Positions 26,354 through 36,777 are shown, counted from the first letter of the stretch. The stretch is DNA of 64,000 nucleotides from Sphingobacterium phlebotomi (GCF_008180195.1 NZ_VTAV01000017.1:1-64000); one strand, 5' to 3'. A program made the numbers and translations. The notes: generated by a model not told the origin, from the sequence alone.

Positions 26354-29300
26354 TTGAATCGATTCGGACGAATAGCTTTAAAAACAATATTATGGATTAT
26401 CGGCAGTATTATTGCCCTTCTGTTATTAATTATTTTACTTATACGAATGCCCGCGGTTCAAAATTATGTAGTGGGCAAGGTTACGAACTATCTGGAAAAA
26501 AAGATTGGCACACCGGTTGATATCGGTTATATCAATATTACTTTTCCTAAAAAGCTCGTACTGGAAAACGTCTATTTTGAAGACCAATCTAAAGATACGT
26601 TGATTGCCGGCGAAAAATTATTGGTCGATATCAATATGTTTAAACTGTTGAAAAATACCGTAGAGATACAGCAGTTAGAATTAAAGGGTATTACGGCAAA
26701 AATAAACAGATCACTACCCGATAGTAGTTTTAATTTTGATTACATTGTCGAAGCATTTGCTTCCGAAGAAGAAAGTACTGCAGATGTCGATACCACCTCA
26801 GCCCTTATTTTCGATATCAATGACGTACTTTTTGAGCGCATTCATTTCGTTTATCAAGATGACGTTATTGGTACAAGTGCCGACATCCGGCTACAGCATT
26901 TCGATACGAAAGTAAAAAAGTTTGATTTAACGAACAATATGGCATTTTCACTGCCTAACATAAAATTGGACGGACTCACGGCTCTGGTTAAACAATGGGC
27001 CCCTGCATCTGAACAAGAAACTCCTTCAGCAGAAGATTTTGGTATTAAGGATGCATCCGTCGAAGCATCTTCTTTGCTTCCGGATCTCGAAATAAAAAAT
27101 CTGGATTTGAGTAATATTCTGGTGGAATACCAAGACTCGTCGGCTGCTATGGACACCCGTTTTGATATCCGCAAGTTAACCGCAGATATCAAAGAAATAG
27201 ATCTTAATAAGGAAATTGTACGTTTGGGTAAGGTTAACTTGGATGAATCTGATTCCCAGATATTATTGGGTAAAGTTGCATCAACGCCGACTGTACAAAC
27301 AGAAGCGGATACCACATCGGACAGCAGTTCCATGAACTGGATTGTATCTGCTGACAAGTTTGCTATCGATAAAACCAATGTCTGGTTTAAAGACGATAAC
27401 GAACCACGCATGAAAGGGTTCGACTACTTCAACATTAAAATCAGTGATTTCCTTGCAGAGCTAGATGACCTTTATTATTCCAGCGATTCTATTTCCGGTT
27501 CATTGAAAAACCTTTCTATGGCAGATCATTCCGGTTTTTCCATCAAAAAGTTACAAGCAGACTTTGTATATCATAATACAGGTGTAGAAATTCGGAATTT
27601 CATTGCACAAACACCCAAAACCACTATCCGGGATTATATCAAGCTGTCCTATCCATCATTGGATGCTCTAACAGAAAATCCAAGCCAGGTCCTCGTGGAA
27701 GCCAACATCAAGAATTCCACATTTGATATGGGCGATATCCGTTATTTTGTACCGGATCTGGACACGATGGAGGTCATGAAACCACTTTTGGCTCGCTCTT
27801 TTTACATCAACGGCAATGTAAAAGGTCGGATGGACAACCTTACCATACCCAATATAGAATTTAGAACACTAGACCGCACACATTTGATAGCCAGTGCAGT
27901 TATCAAAGGGTTGCCCGATACCGACAAACTCTATATCGATTTGAACTTGAAAAAATTTACGACCGGCAGAGCGGATATAGAACGTCTAGTTGCGAAATCG
28001 ATGATGCCTGACAGCTTACAACTCCCTAATGCTATCAGCCTGTCGGGTACATTCAAAGGAGGAATGTCTGGTTTCGATGCGAATATGAGTCTCGTAACGG
28101 AAAAAGGAAATGCCACCGTGAATGGTAATATGCAAATGGGTGCAGATACCACTTACAACGCCTATGTAGCCATCGACGATTTGAATATTGGAAATATCCT
28201 AAATCAAGATTCTGTTTTGGGTATATTATCTGCGGAAGCCACCGTAGTGGGAACCGGATTGGATCCCAAAAACATGAACGCCTCTGTAGACGGACGCTTA
28301 AACCATTTGGATGCGATGGGATATGCCTATCGTGATATCCAACTGCACGTGGATGCTAAAGATGGGGATATTGCAGGTACGCTAAACAGCCCTGACCCCA
28401 ACATACAATTCAACATGGATTTTGCAGCAGACATGCGTAATACCTATCCGAAGGTAAATGCTACACTCCTGATTGACAGCGTGAATCTGCAAAACTTGAA
28501 ACTGATGGACGATGATTTTCGGTATCATGGAAAAATTGTCGCTGATTTTGAAACAGCCGACCCTGATTTCTTAAACGGTTCTTTAGACATTGTCAATTCC
28601 GCAATCGCATACAACGACGCCCGTTATACGTTAGATAGCATTTCCTTGGTAGCAACAGCAGACACCAGTAGAAACACACTAATTCTAAGATCAGAATTTC
28701 TTCAAGCGCACATGGTTGGAAAATACCAACTCACGGCATTGGCTCCAGCCATACAGGACATCGTACAGATTTATTACAATCCCAGTAATGCTCCAAAAGA
28801 TACGACCTCGTACAACCCGCAGAGTTTTGAGTTTAGTGCGACACTCAACCACTCTCGTTTTATACGCAACTTTCTCCCCAATTTAGAAGAAATGCGTGAT
28901 ATCACCCTAGACGGCACATTCAATAGTGCTTCTCAAAATTTTATGGCCAAGCTCATTGCCCCAAAAATTGTATACGAAGGTATATCCATAGAAGACGTAG
29001 GTGTCGATTTAACAACATTTGATAGCACACTATATTATTCTGCTCTCATCCACAAAATCAAAATGGGCAATATAGAATTGAATAATACCGTGGCGAGCGG
29101 TAACGTTGTAGAGAATAACATCGACTTAGGATTGTGGATAAAAGATAAGGAGGATAAAGAGCAATATCATTTGGGCGCTAGAATGCAAGCTGCTGAAAAT
29201 AATTTTATTTTTAGTCTACACGAAGATGGACTGAAACTAAACTATGAAGATTGGCATATCGACACTACGAATACGATTAGTTTTGGCGAGAGTGGTATTC

Positions 29301-31732
29301 ATGCCCATAACTTCCGTTTAACAAATAACGGACAAGAGCTTCTGGTGCAATCGCAGGATTCCACGTTAAATGCGCCTATCGATGTCTCGTTTGATAATTT
29401 CAGAATCGAGACTTTTACGCAAATGTTGGAATCCGAGGTTCTCGATTTAGGTGGAGGTATAAATGGTACTGCTACGATATCCCGGTTAGAGGGCAATCCT
29501 GTATTTGTTTCTGACTTGACCATCGACAGGTTTTACTTCGGAAAAGATACCGTGGGCAACGTGTTAGTCAAAGTGGATAACATCAAGGAGAATACATTTT
29601 CTGCTGATATCGAGATTCAAGGAAATGGCAACGATGTGCAGTTATTAGGAGATTTCATCAGTCCGCCGGATGGACCGGCAACGCTAAACGCTACACTATC
29701 CTTGAAGCCTATGAAGATGACTACTATACAAGCATTTAGCTTGGGTTATCTGGAAGACTGCGAAGGTGACTTGGTGGGCGACTTGAAAATTACAGGTACG
29801 GTGGATGCACCGAAAATCAATGGTGGACTTACGTTTCAAAACAGCAAATTGAACGTAGCAATGTTGAATGCAGATTTCCTCATGGACAACCAGACGATAC
29901 ATTTCAATGATAAGGGTATACAATTCAAAAAATTTGAAATCAAGGATTTGCGCGGTAACACCACTTTATTAAGCGGCTCTATTGCTACGACTACCTATAC
30001 TGATTTTGACTTCAATTTGAATTTGAACATGAATGATTTTGCAGCGGTCAATTCAACAAGAGAAGATAACGATTTATTTTTCGGAAAACTATATCTGACT
30101 TCGAATCTTCGTATAAGGGGTAATTTAGACCAACCGCGTGTGGATGGGGATATTAAGGTCAATGAGAACACTGACTTTGTACTCATTGTACCCAATGACG
30201 ACCCAGGTATTGCACAGCGGGATGGTGTTGTCAAATTTGTGAACCGTTCGGATACGGCTCGCGCAAACGTATTTGCCCGATTGGATTCTATGACAACAGC
30301 TACGCAATTGTCTGGTATGGATATCGCCCTCAATCTAGCTACCGATCCGGAGGCGAAATTTAAGGTTATATTAGACGAAGGCACGCAAGATGCGCTCAAT
30401 ATACAAGGTATCGCAGAGTTAAATGCGACTATTAATGCAAGTAACAAAATCACGATGTCAGGCACCTATACGGTAGAAAAAGGAGATTATACATTCTCAC
30501 TAGGACCCATTTCGAAGCCATTCCTTTTCCAGAAAGGAAGTACTATTACCTGGAATGGTGATCCTTTAGATGCTCGTATGGATATTACCGCCATATACCG
30601 AAATCGTTTTCCAACATTGGAACTGGTACAATCACAAATTGGCGGGGAAAGTCAAAATCTATATAAGCAACGTATTCCTTTCGATGTAAAATTAATATTA
30701 ACAGGTGAGCTGTTTAAGCCAGAAATTAACTTTGATATTGATTTGGACGAAAATAATGCTATCGTTTCCCAAGATGTTGTAAGTAAGGTTAATATTGCCT
30801 TAGCTAATATACGTGAAGATCCCGCGGAATTGAACAAGCAGGTGTTTTCATTAATCGCGCTCGGTCGTTTTATGTCTGCTAATCCATTTGAGAGTCTATC
30901 CGGCGGCGGCGGAGCTGAAGCGATGGCACGGAATACCGTGAGTTCGTTCTTAAGTAGTCAACTAAATAATCTCGCTTCCGACCTCATTAAAGGGGTAGAA
31001 CTTGATTTCAATCTGCAATCAGAAGAAGATTATTTAACGGGGAATGCACAAACCCGAACAGACTTAAATGTCGGTGTGTCGAAGATGTTATTTGATGATC
31101 GTTTAAAAGTTACTATTGGCTCCAATTTTGAAGTCGAGGGAAATACACGTCCGGGAGAAAAAGCATCGAATATTGCGGGAGATATTTCGTTAGATTATCA
31201 ACTTTCAAAAGACGGACGCTACTTCGCCCGCGTATACAGAAAAAATCAATATCAAGCAACACTGCAAGGACAGTTTGTCGAAACTGGTATTGGTTTTATC
31301 ATTACGATGAGCTACGACAAGTTCAAAGAACTTTTTATGAGCTCCAGCGCCTTAGAACAATATTACAATACGGACAGTCGGGGTTTCCGTCGTCGTTTCG
31401 ATGTAGAACGCATGGAGACTGACTCTGTTTACAGAGACAGCGTACGCTTAGTAATTCGGGATAGCCTTATGAAAAATAGCCCCGAATTCCGCAAACGCAT
31501 AGAGGAACGTCGGAAAAACGAACAGCTACAACGTCAGGAAAACAACACCGACAGTTCTACGACAGGCGAACCAGTAGATTCGACCCATCGTGCTATTCGA
31601 AAAGAAGAAATAGAAGAGCAAGAAGAACAGGAAACGGAACAAGAAAAGAAAGATTCAACGAATAAACAAATAGATGTTACAACAAATGCCATCCGAGACG
31701 ATGAAGAAGAAAGGAGTTCGCATGAAGACTAA
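26354..31732 (+). CDS. tamB: TamB-like inner-membrane translocation/lipid transfer protein
   Basis: This very long protein (1792 residues) belongs to the AsmA/TamB bridge-like family. It is anchored by an N-terminal membrane helix (about 10-30, ILWIIGSIIALLLLIILLI) and then runs as repetitive beta-strand segments across the periplasm. The C-terminal TamB domain (about 1350-1680) includes YTFSLGPISKPFLFQKGSTITWNGDP and LISLIALGRFMS-type stretches. A charged low-complexity tail (about 1690-1792, rich in Glu, Arg and Gln) closes it. The start is a TTG; it is preferred because the membrane helix begins right there and no ATG precedes it. Role: with TamL it delivers outer-membrane proteins or phospholipids. 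The 3' end overlaps tamL by 11 nt. Confidence 0.92.
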   Translation: MNRFGRIALKTILWIIGSIIALLLLIILLIRMPAVQNYVVGKVTNYLEKKIGTPVDIGYINITFPKKLVLENVYFEDQSKDTLIAGEKLLVDINMFKLLKNTVEIQQLELKGITAKINRSLPDSSFNFDYIVEAFASEEESTADVDTTSALIFDINDVLFERIHFVYQDDVIGTSADIRLQHFDTKVKKFDLTNNMAFSLPNIKLDGLTALVKQWAPASEQETPSAEDFGIKDASVEASSLLPDLEIKNLDLSNILVEYQDSSAAMDTRFDIRKLTADIKEIDLNKEIVRLGKVNLDESDSQILLGKVASTPTVQTEADTTSDSSSMNWIVSADKFAIDKTNVWFKDDNEPRMKGFDYFNIKISDFLAELDDLYYSSDSISGSLKNLSMADHSGFSIKKLQADFVYHNTGVEIRNFIAQTPKTTIRDYIKLSYPSLDALTENPSQVLVEANIKNSTFDMGDIRYFVPDLDTMEVMKPLLARSFYINGNVKGRMDNLTIPNIEFRTLDRTHLIASAVIKGLPDTDKLYIDLNLKKFTTGRADIERLVAKSMMPDSLQLPNAISLSGTFKGGMSGFDANMSLVTEKGNATVNGNMQMGADTTYNAYVAIDDLNIGNILNQDSVLGILSAEATVVGTGLDPKNMNASVDGRLNHLDAMGYAYRDIQLHVDAKDGDIAGTLNSPDPNIQFNMDFAADMRNTYPKVNATLLIDSVNLQNLKLMDDDFRYHGKIVADFETADPDFLNGSLDIVNSAIAYNDARYTLDSISLVATADTSRNTLILRSEFLQAHMVGKYQLTALAPAIQDIVQIYYNPSNAPKDTTSYNPQSFEFSATLNHSRFIRNFLPNLEEMRDITLDGTFNSASQNFMAKLIAPKIVYEGISIEDVGVDLTTFDSTLYYSALIHKIKMGNIELNNTVASGNVVENNIDLGLWIKDKEDKEQYHLGARMQAAENNFIFSLHEDGLKLNYEDWHIDTTNTISFGESGIHAHNFRLTNNGQELLVQSQDSTLNAPIDVSFDNFRIETFTQMLESEVLDLGGGINGTATISRLEGNPVFVSDLTIDRFYFGKDTVGNVLVKVDNIKENTFSADIEIQGNGNDVQLLGDFISPPDGPATLNATLSLKPMKMTTIQAFSLGYLEDCEGDLVGDLKITGTVDAPKINGGLTFQNSKLNVAMLNADFLMDNQTIHFNDKGIQFKKFEIKDLRGNTTLLSGSIATTTYTDFDFNLNLNMNDFAAVNSTREDNDLFFGKLYLTSNLRIRGNLDQPRVDGDIKVNENTDFVLIVPNDDPGIAQRDGVVKFVNRSDTARANVFARLDSMTTATQLSGMDIALNLATDPEAKFKVILDEGTQDALNIQGIAELNATINASNKITMSGTYTVEKGDYTFSLGPISKPFLFQKGSTITWNGDPLDARMDITAIYRNRFPTLELVQSQIGGESQNLYKQRIPFDVKLILTGELFKPEINFDIDLDENNAIVSQDVVSKVNIALANIREDPAELNKQVFSLIALGRFMSANPFESLSGGGGAEAMARNTVSSFLSSQLNNLASDLIKGVELDFNLQSEEDYLTGNAQTRTDLNVGVSKMLFDDRLKVTIGSNFEVEGNTRPGEKASNIAGDISLDYQLSKDGRYFARVYRKNQYQATLQGQFVETGIGFIITMSYDKFKELFMSSSALEQYYNTDSRGFRRRFDVERMETDSVYRDSVRLVIRDSLMKNSPEFRKRIEERRKNEQLQRQENNTDSSTTGEPVDSTHRAIRKEEIEEQEEQETEQEKKDSTNKQIDVTTNAIRDDEEERSSHED

Positions 31733-34031
31733 TCTGCACCGTATCGCAATGGGTTTGATCGCCGTGGTTTCGGTGGCTAGCTGTAATTCAACCAAATATC
31801 TTGCGGAGGATGAAAAGCTTTATAATAAAGGACATGTAGTCATCCATCCCCAAGACAGCATTCCGAAAGAACGAAAAGAAGCATTTGAAGTATACCTTGA
31901 AGAAATACTTCGCCCCAAACCGAATAAGAAGATTTTGGGCATGCGTTTCAAACTGGGCCTATACAATATGGGAGGCGGATCTGATTCCGCCTCCGGAGCC
32001 ATCAATAGATGGTTAAGAAAACAGGGAGAAGAGCCCGTTTTGCTCAGTGATGTAAACCGGGAGTACAACGAAAACCTCTTGCGCAACCGGATGGAGAACT
32101 TTGGTTTCTTTAATGCCTACGTTACATCGGATACTACGATAGATGGCAAATTGGCGGAGGTAACGTATAATGCGTTCCCCGGAAAGATTTATCGTATCGC
32201 CAAAGTCGATTTCGAAGTAGATTCGACCAAGCAATTGGGAAAAGATATCTTGAGTACAAAACCTCAGTCCTTACTACATGTTGGAAGCAACTACAATTTA
32301 GATGTTATCCTTAACGAAAGAGACCGCATCGACAATGACTTAAAAAATAAAGGGTATTATTATTTTTCGCCTGATCATTTATTGGCAGAAGTGGACAGTA
32401 GCAAGGGAAACTACGAAGTGGACATGTATTTAAAAATGAAGCCCGAAACACCCGAGCGAGCGAAAGAGCCTCAAAAAATAGGCAACATTTTTATTTACCC
32501 CAATTTCCAGCAAACAACTCAAGGTTTTCAAACAACCCGACCAAGACCGCAGCAATTATATAATAATCAGTATTATATTATAGATCCGCAAGATACCTAT
32601 CGTAAAAAAGTATTAGCCAATCATATCTTTTTTAACAAAGGAGATACCTATACGCGTTGGGAACACAACAGGACAATTAGTCATCTTGTCAATCTCAATG
32701 CTTTTAAATTTGTTAAAAACACGTTCGTTGATAATCCAGACTCTGCCAACACCATGGATGTTTATTATCATCTTACCCCGATGCAACGTAAATCCATTCG
32801 TTTTGAGGTAATTGGAAAAACGGCTTCTGTATATAATGGTACCGAGGCGAATGCTAACTGGACACTCCGAAACGCATTCAAAGGATTCGAAACACTTACT
32901 GTGAGTGTCTTTGGCGGTTATGAAACCCAAACAGGGGGCAGTGTAAATCTGAATTCAGCCTATATACGCTATGGAACAGAAGTAGGTATCGTATGGCCAC
33001 GCTTGCTATCACCTTATAAGTGGGCTCCATCCAGACGTTATATTCCGAAAACGTATGCAAAAGTCGGGTATGAGTTTTTGAATCGTCGAAATGCTTATAC
33101 ACTTAATTCACTCACGATGAATTATGGTTATAACTGGAGGGAAGACGACCAAAAGCAACACGACTTGGCTGTTGCGGAAATTATCTACGTGCAACCGCGT
33201 AATATTTCTGATGATTACCGTGCCCAGATGGACACCGTTCCGACATTACGCCATATTGTAGACCCTCAGTTTTCATTCGGCCCCAACTACTCGTATACCT
33301 TTACCAATTCGATGGAAGCGACACGTAAGCACACCTTTTATGTAAAAACAGGCTTAAATACTTCCGGAAATGTCTTGGGATTGATTCAAGGTGCCAACTA
33401 TGATGAAGGTGCTAAAGAGATTTTTGGAACTCCTTACGCGCAGTTTATCAAAGCGGAAGCCGATTTCCGTCACTATATGAAGCTTTCTTCTACCTCCCAA
33501 CTCGCCTCTCGATTGATGGTGGGATTGAGTCATTCCTACGGAAACTCACGTTCACTCCCCTATTTAAAGCAATATTTTACCGGTGGACCTAATGGGTTAC
33601 GTGCCTACCGTCCAAGGGCTGTCGGTCCGGGTTCAGCATTACCTGAAAATATTGGCGAAAATAATTTCTTTGCGGACCAAACGGGAGATTTCAAGCTGGA
33701 ACTTAACACGGAATACCGGGCACAGATAGCTGGTATGTTGCATTGGGCTGCCTTTATAGATGCAGGCAATATATGGTTACAACGTGAAGATGAAAATAAA
33801 CCCGGTGGAAAACTGTCCAAAGATTTTTATAAAGAACTGGCGGTGGGTGCTGGCGTGGGATTACGCCTTGATTTGGATTTCTTGATTATCCGTACGGATT
33901 TCGCTATGCCAATACGTGTGCCGTATCGGGATCCAGGAGATCGTTGGGTATTCAAATATATCGATTTCCGTGATTCTCAATGGAGACGTGAAAATCTCGT
34001 ATTTAATTTAGCCATAGGTTATCCATTCTAG
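31722..34031 (+). CDS. tamL: TamL, BamA-family outer-membrane lipoprotein
   Basis: A 769-residue Omp85 protein of the Bacteroidota TamL type. Unlike BamA it carries a lipoprotein signal with the lipobox VSVASC-NSTKYL (Cys near 22). POTRA-like repeats follow (about 30-400), then the 16-strand barrel domain with the family motif GGPNGLRAYRPRAVGPG (about 630) and the closing strand LVFNLAIGYPF. The frame is open further upstream inside tamB, but the ATG at 31722 starts the signal peptide and has an AAGGAG box 5-6 bases before it. The 11-nt overlap with tamB points to translational coupling and a shared machine spanning the envelope. Confidence 0.92.
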   Translation: MKTNLHRIAMGLIAVVSVASCNSTKYLAEDEKLYNKGHVVIHPQDSIPKERKEAFEVYLEEILRPKPNKKILGMRFKLGLYNMGGGSDSASGAINRWLRKQGEEPVLLSDVNREYNENLLRNRMENFGFFNAYVTSDTTIDGKLAEVTYNAFPGKIYRIAKVDFEVDSTKQLGKDILSTKPQSLLHVGSNYNLDVILNERDRIDNDLKNKGYYYFSPDHLLAEVDSSKGNYEVDMYLKMKPETPERAKEPQKIGNIFIYPNFQQTTQGFQTTRPRPQQLYNNQYYIIDPQDTYRKKVLANHIFFNKGDTYTRWEHNRTISHLVNLNAFKFVKNTFVDNPDSANTMDVYYHLTPMQRKSIRFEVIGKTASVYNGTEANANWTLRNAFKGFETLTVSVFGGYETQTGGSVNLNSAYIRYGTEVGIVWPRLLSPYKWAPSRRYIPKTYAKVGYEFLNRRNAYTLNSLTMNYGYNWREDDQKQHDLAVAEIIYVQPRNISDDYRAQMDTVPTLRHIVDPQFSFGPNYSYTFTNSMEATRKHTFYVKTGLNTSGNVLGLIQGANYDEGAKEIFGTPYAQFIKAEADFRHYMKLSSTSQLASRLMVGLSHSYGNSRSLPYLKQYFTGGPNGLRAYRPRAVGPGSALPENIGENNFFADQTGDFKLELNTEYRAQIAGMLHWAAFIDAGNIWLQREDENKPGGKLSKDFYKELAVGAGVGLRLDLDFLIIRTDFAMPIRVPYRDPGDRWVFKYIDFRDSQWRRENLVFNLAIGYPF

Positions 34032-34100
34032 AGGAATAAAGAAAAGTTTCGTACATTTATCTACACATCAAATCTTCACCAACAACAAAGGAGAAAAAAT

Positions 34101-35045
34101 ATGCAGACAAAAATAACAGTTATTGGAGCAGGCGCTGTTGGTTCTACCACAGCGGACAATCTTGTACGGCGGAACATCGCGGAAGAAATTGTGCTGTTGG
34201 ATATCAAAGACGGTGTTGCAGAAGGTAAGGCGCAGGATATGATGCAAACAGCGGCTCTTTTAGGATTTGATTCTACCATAAAGGGAGTCACGAACGATTA
34301 TACACAAACGGCTGGTTCGGCAGTGGCTGTTATCACTTCCGGTATTCCTAGAAAACCTGGAATGACACGTGAAGAACTTATAGGAACCAACGCCGGTATC
34401 GTCAAATCTGTCGTAGAGAATTTAATAAAACATTCCCCCGACATCATTATCTTAATCGTGTCCAACCCGATGGATACGATGACATATCTCACACTAAAAT
34501 CGAGCGGTCTGCCCAAAAACAGAATTATAGGCATGGGCGGTGCACTGGATTCAGCGCGTTTCAAATACCAAATTTCGCAAAAGCTACAAGCTTCGGCAAA
34601 TGACCTGAATGCGATTGTTATCGGTGGACATGGCGACACAACCATGATTCCGTTGATACATCACGCCACGTGGAACAGCATCCTTGTTAACAGCTTCCTA
34701 ACACAGGAAGAACAAGACGACATCGTGAAAAAGACCATGGTTGGTGGGGCTACGTTAACTGCGTTGATTGGTACTTCTGCCTGGTATGCGCCGGGAGCAG
34801 CTGCAGCAGCCATGGTGGAAAGTATTGTACGTGACCAAAACAGGCTTTTTACAGCATCTGTATTCCTAGAGGGTGAGTACGGTGAAGAAGATATCAATAT
34901 TGGTGTGCCCGTCATTATTAACAAAAAAGGTTGGGATCGTATTGTTCCCTTGGAATTATCAGAAGAAGAGAAAGTATTGTTTAAAAACAGTGCAAATGCC
35001 GTGAGGAATATGAACCAAGTATTGAAAGATAGTAATATCATATAA
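34101..35045 (+). CDS. mdh: Malate dehydrogenase
   Basis: This 314-residue NAD-dependent malate dehydrogenase of the LDH-like group interconverts malate and oxaloacetate in the TCA cycle. The Rossmann motif is VIGAGAVGSTTADNL at the N-terminus, the acidic residue that selects NAD follows strand 2 (LLDIKD), the substrate-loop arginines lie in SGIPRKPGMTREEL (about 85), VSNPMDTMTYL is at about 118, and the catalytic His is in VIGGHGDTTMIP (about 175). The Arg in the active loop and the GGHGD motif fit malate rather than lactate. A clear AAAGGAG site precedes the ATG. Downstream, a long inverted repeat begins at once. Confidence 0.95.
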   Translation: MQTKITVIGAGAVGSTTADNLVRRNIAEEIVLLDIKDGVAEGKAQDMMQTAALLGFDSTIKGVTNDYTQTAGSAVAVITSGIPRKPGMTREELIGTNAGIVKSVVENLIKHSPDIIILIVSNPMDTMTYLTLKSSGLPKNRIIGMGGALDSARFKYQISQKLQASANDLNAIVIGGHGDTTMIPLIHHATWNSILVNSFLTQEEQDDIVKKTMVGGATLTALIGTSAWYAPGAAAAAMVESIVRDQNRLFTASVFLEGEYGEEDINIGVPVIINKKGWDRIVPLELSEEEKVLFKNSANAVRNMNQVLKDSNII

Positions 35046-35050
35046 CGCTC

Positions 35051-35103
35051 TTTTTTGCATGGGTTTTATTTTTATATTTCCTAAGTTTAACCCATGCAAA
35101 AAA
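35051..35103 (+). other. 15-bp inverted repeat covering the next gene's start codon
   Basis: TTTTTTGCATGGGTT (35051-35065) and its exact complement AACCCATGCAAAAAA (35089-35103) are separated by 23 nt. In RNA the 3' arm contains the ATG at 35094 and the first codons of the retropepsin-like gene. The 5' arm begins 5 bp after the mdh stop, so the hairpin may also serve as mdh's 3' end. Confidence 0.6.
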
Positions 35104-35531
35104 TTCCGTTAGAAATATTGGAACTACAAGGCGATGGTTACCACATATTGATTGATGTTTATTTATTTGACCAACCTTTTAAAATGGTGCTAGATACGGG
35201 AGCATCAAAAACCGTTCTTGACAAAACCACACTTCTACAATCCGGTATCCCGGAGGAAAAAATTGAAAACACCAATATCATCTCGACAGGATTAGGTACA
35301 AACTCTATGGAAAGTTTTATACTGGAGCTGCCAACTTTCGAAATAGGGAATTGGAAAATAAAGAAATTTATAACAGCGGTACTAGACCTGAGTGCCGTTA
35401 ATTATGCTTATCAACAGATGAACCTGCCTCCCGTTATCGGTGTGCTGGGTGGAGATATTCTCGTTTCCTATGCTGCTCGGATTGATTATCGAAAACGACT
35501 TTTAACATTACGGGATCGTAAAGTAAGTTGA
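35094..35531 (+). CDS. Retropepsin-like aspartyl protease family protein
   Basis: A 145-residue single-domain protein with the aspartyl-protease signature in FKMVLDTGASKTVLDK (catalytic Asp near residue 34). The second half of the fold is seen in GVLGGDILVSYAARIDYRKRLLTL. Retroviral-type enzymes of this size work as homodimers, each chain giving one Asp. No signal peptide is seen, so it is probably cytoplasmic. Its start codon sits inside a strong inverted repeat, which would limit translation unless the stem is opened. The following deacylase gene starts one base after its stop. Confidence 0.75.
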   Translation: MQKIPLEILELQGDGYHILIDVYLFDQPFKMVLDTGASKTVLDKTTLLQSGIPEEKIENTNIISTGLGTNSMESFILELPTFEIGNWKIKKFITAVLDLSAVNYAYQQMNLPPVIGVLGGDILVSYAARIDYRKRLLTLRDRKVS

Positions 35532-35532
35532 G

Positions 35533-36768
35533 ATGTGGGGTGTTTTATTATTCTTCTGCGGTTTCCTCACCGCTTTTCCATTTGGCGCATTATCGCGAGA
35601 CACACTTTCGGTAGATACTGTCCACAAACTAAATGGTGCGGGGCGATTTGTACATCACCTTGGGGTGGAACTTCGTCCAGGTTATGTGTTGCCTAATGTT
35701 CCTTTTTACGCCGGATTCAACAATCAACAAAAACCTATTCGAAACGCATTATCCGGACACATAAAATACGCCTTTCGATTCCCAGATGGATCATTAGGCG
35801 ATCAGATTTATGCCCATACTTATCAAGGAATAGGCGTGTCTTTTTATAGTTTCGGCAATCCGCAGGAATTGGGTTCTCCCAAAACAATGTATTTTTTTCA
35901 GCGTTCCAATATCACACAACTTGGTGCAAGAACAGCGTTAGATTATGAATGGAATTTTGGTTTATCAACTGGCTGGAAACCACACCATTTTACACAAAAT
36001 CCCTACAATGTCGCGATTGGCTCTAAAACCAATGCTTACCTAAACGCTGGACTATATTTGAGATGGGCATTAACCCAACATACAGATTTGGCAACGGGCA
36101 TAGATTTCACTCATTTTTCAAATGGCAACACCAATTTCCCCAATGCAGGACTCAACATGATAGGGTTAAAACTCGGCATTCTATATGACTTTCGAAAACG
36201 AGAGCCAACCGCAAAGCTTGCCAGAATTCCCGATTCTCTGCTCACGCAATATCCCAGACATATCAACTATGATTTCGTTCTTTTCGGTTCATGGCGTCGA
36301 AAAGGAGTCGAAGTTATGGGGCAACCTGTCCCTTCACCGCATCAATATCCGGTTTTGGGAATGTATTTTGGCCCAATGTACAATTTAAGTTATAGATTTC
36401 GCGTAGGTGTTTCTATCGATGCTGTATACGATGGCAGTGCGAATGTTTATACTAAGAATTATTTTTCGGCTGCCGCCGGAGAAAAGTTTTTTAAACCATC
36501 TGTAGATAAACAGATGGCATTAGGGCTATCAGCAAGAGCCGAATATATCATGCCGATTTTTACTATTGGTGTAGGTCTGGGAGGCAACGTATTACATAAA
36601 GGCGGAGACCTCCGGGGCACTTATCAAACATTTGCCCTTAAGATAGCGACCACCAAAAATTCATTCTTACATATCGGCTATAATTTAAAAGATTTTCACG
36701 AACCTAATTATTTGATGTTGGGTCTTGGCTACCGATTTAAAAATAAAGCACCATCGTTGTTGTATTGA
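35533..36768 (+). CDS. PagL-like acyloxyacyl hydrolase (lipid A deacylase)
   Basis: A 411-residue outer-membrane protein with a signal peptide (VLLFFCGFLTAFPFGA), related to lipid A 3-O-deacylase PagL but longer. The active-site signature is DFTHFSNGNTNFPNAGLNMIG (about 195), giving the His-x-Ser pair. The position of the third residue in Pseudomonas PagL (Glu, 12 after the Ser) is Asn here, as I recall for other Bacteroidota members. Barrel-type strands continue to the C-terminus (YLMLGLGYRFKN). It should trim an acyl chain from lipid A in the outer membrane. It begins 1 nt after the retropepsin-like gene, so the two are likely co-transcribed. It converges with the MFS gene. Confidence 0.8.
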   Translation: MWGVLLFFCGFLTAFPFGALSRDTLSVDTVHKLNGAGRFVHHLGVELRPGYVLPNVPFYAGFNNQQKPIRNALSGHIKYAFRFPDGSLGDQIYAHTYQGIGVSFYSFGNPQELGSPKTMYFFQRSNITQLGARTALDYEWNFGLSTGWKPHHFTQNPYNVAIGSKTNAYLNAGLYLRWALTQHTDLATGIDFTHFSNGNTNFPNAGLNMIGLKLGILYDFRKREPTAKLARIPDSLLTQYPRHINYDFVLFGSWRRKGVEVMGQPVPSPHQYPVLGMYFGPMYNLSYRFRVGVSIDAVYDGSANVYTKNYFSAAAGEKFFKPSVDKQMALGLSARAEYIMPIFTIGVGLGGNVLHKGGDLRGTYQTFALKIATTKNSFLHIGYNLKDFHEPNYLMLGLGYRFKNKAPSLLY

Positions 36769-36777
36769 GAGAGGATA

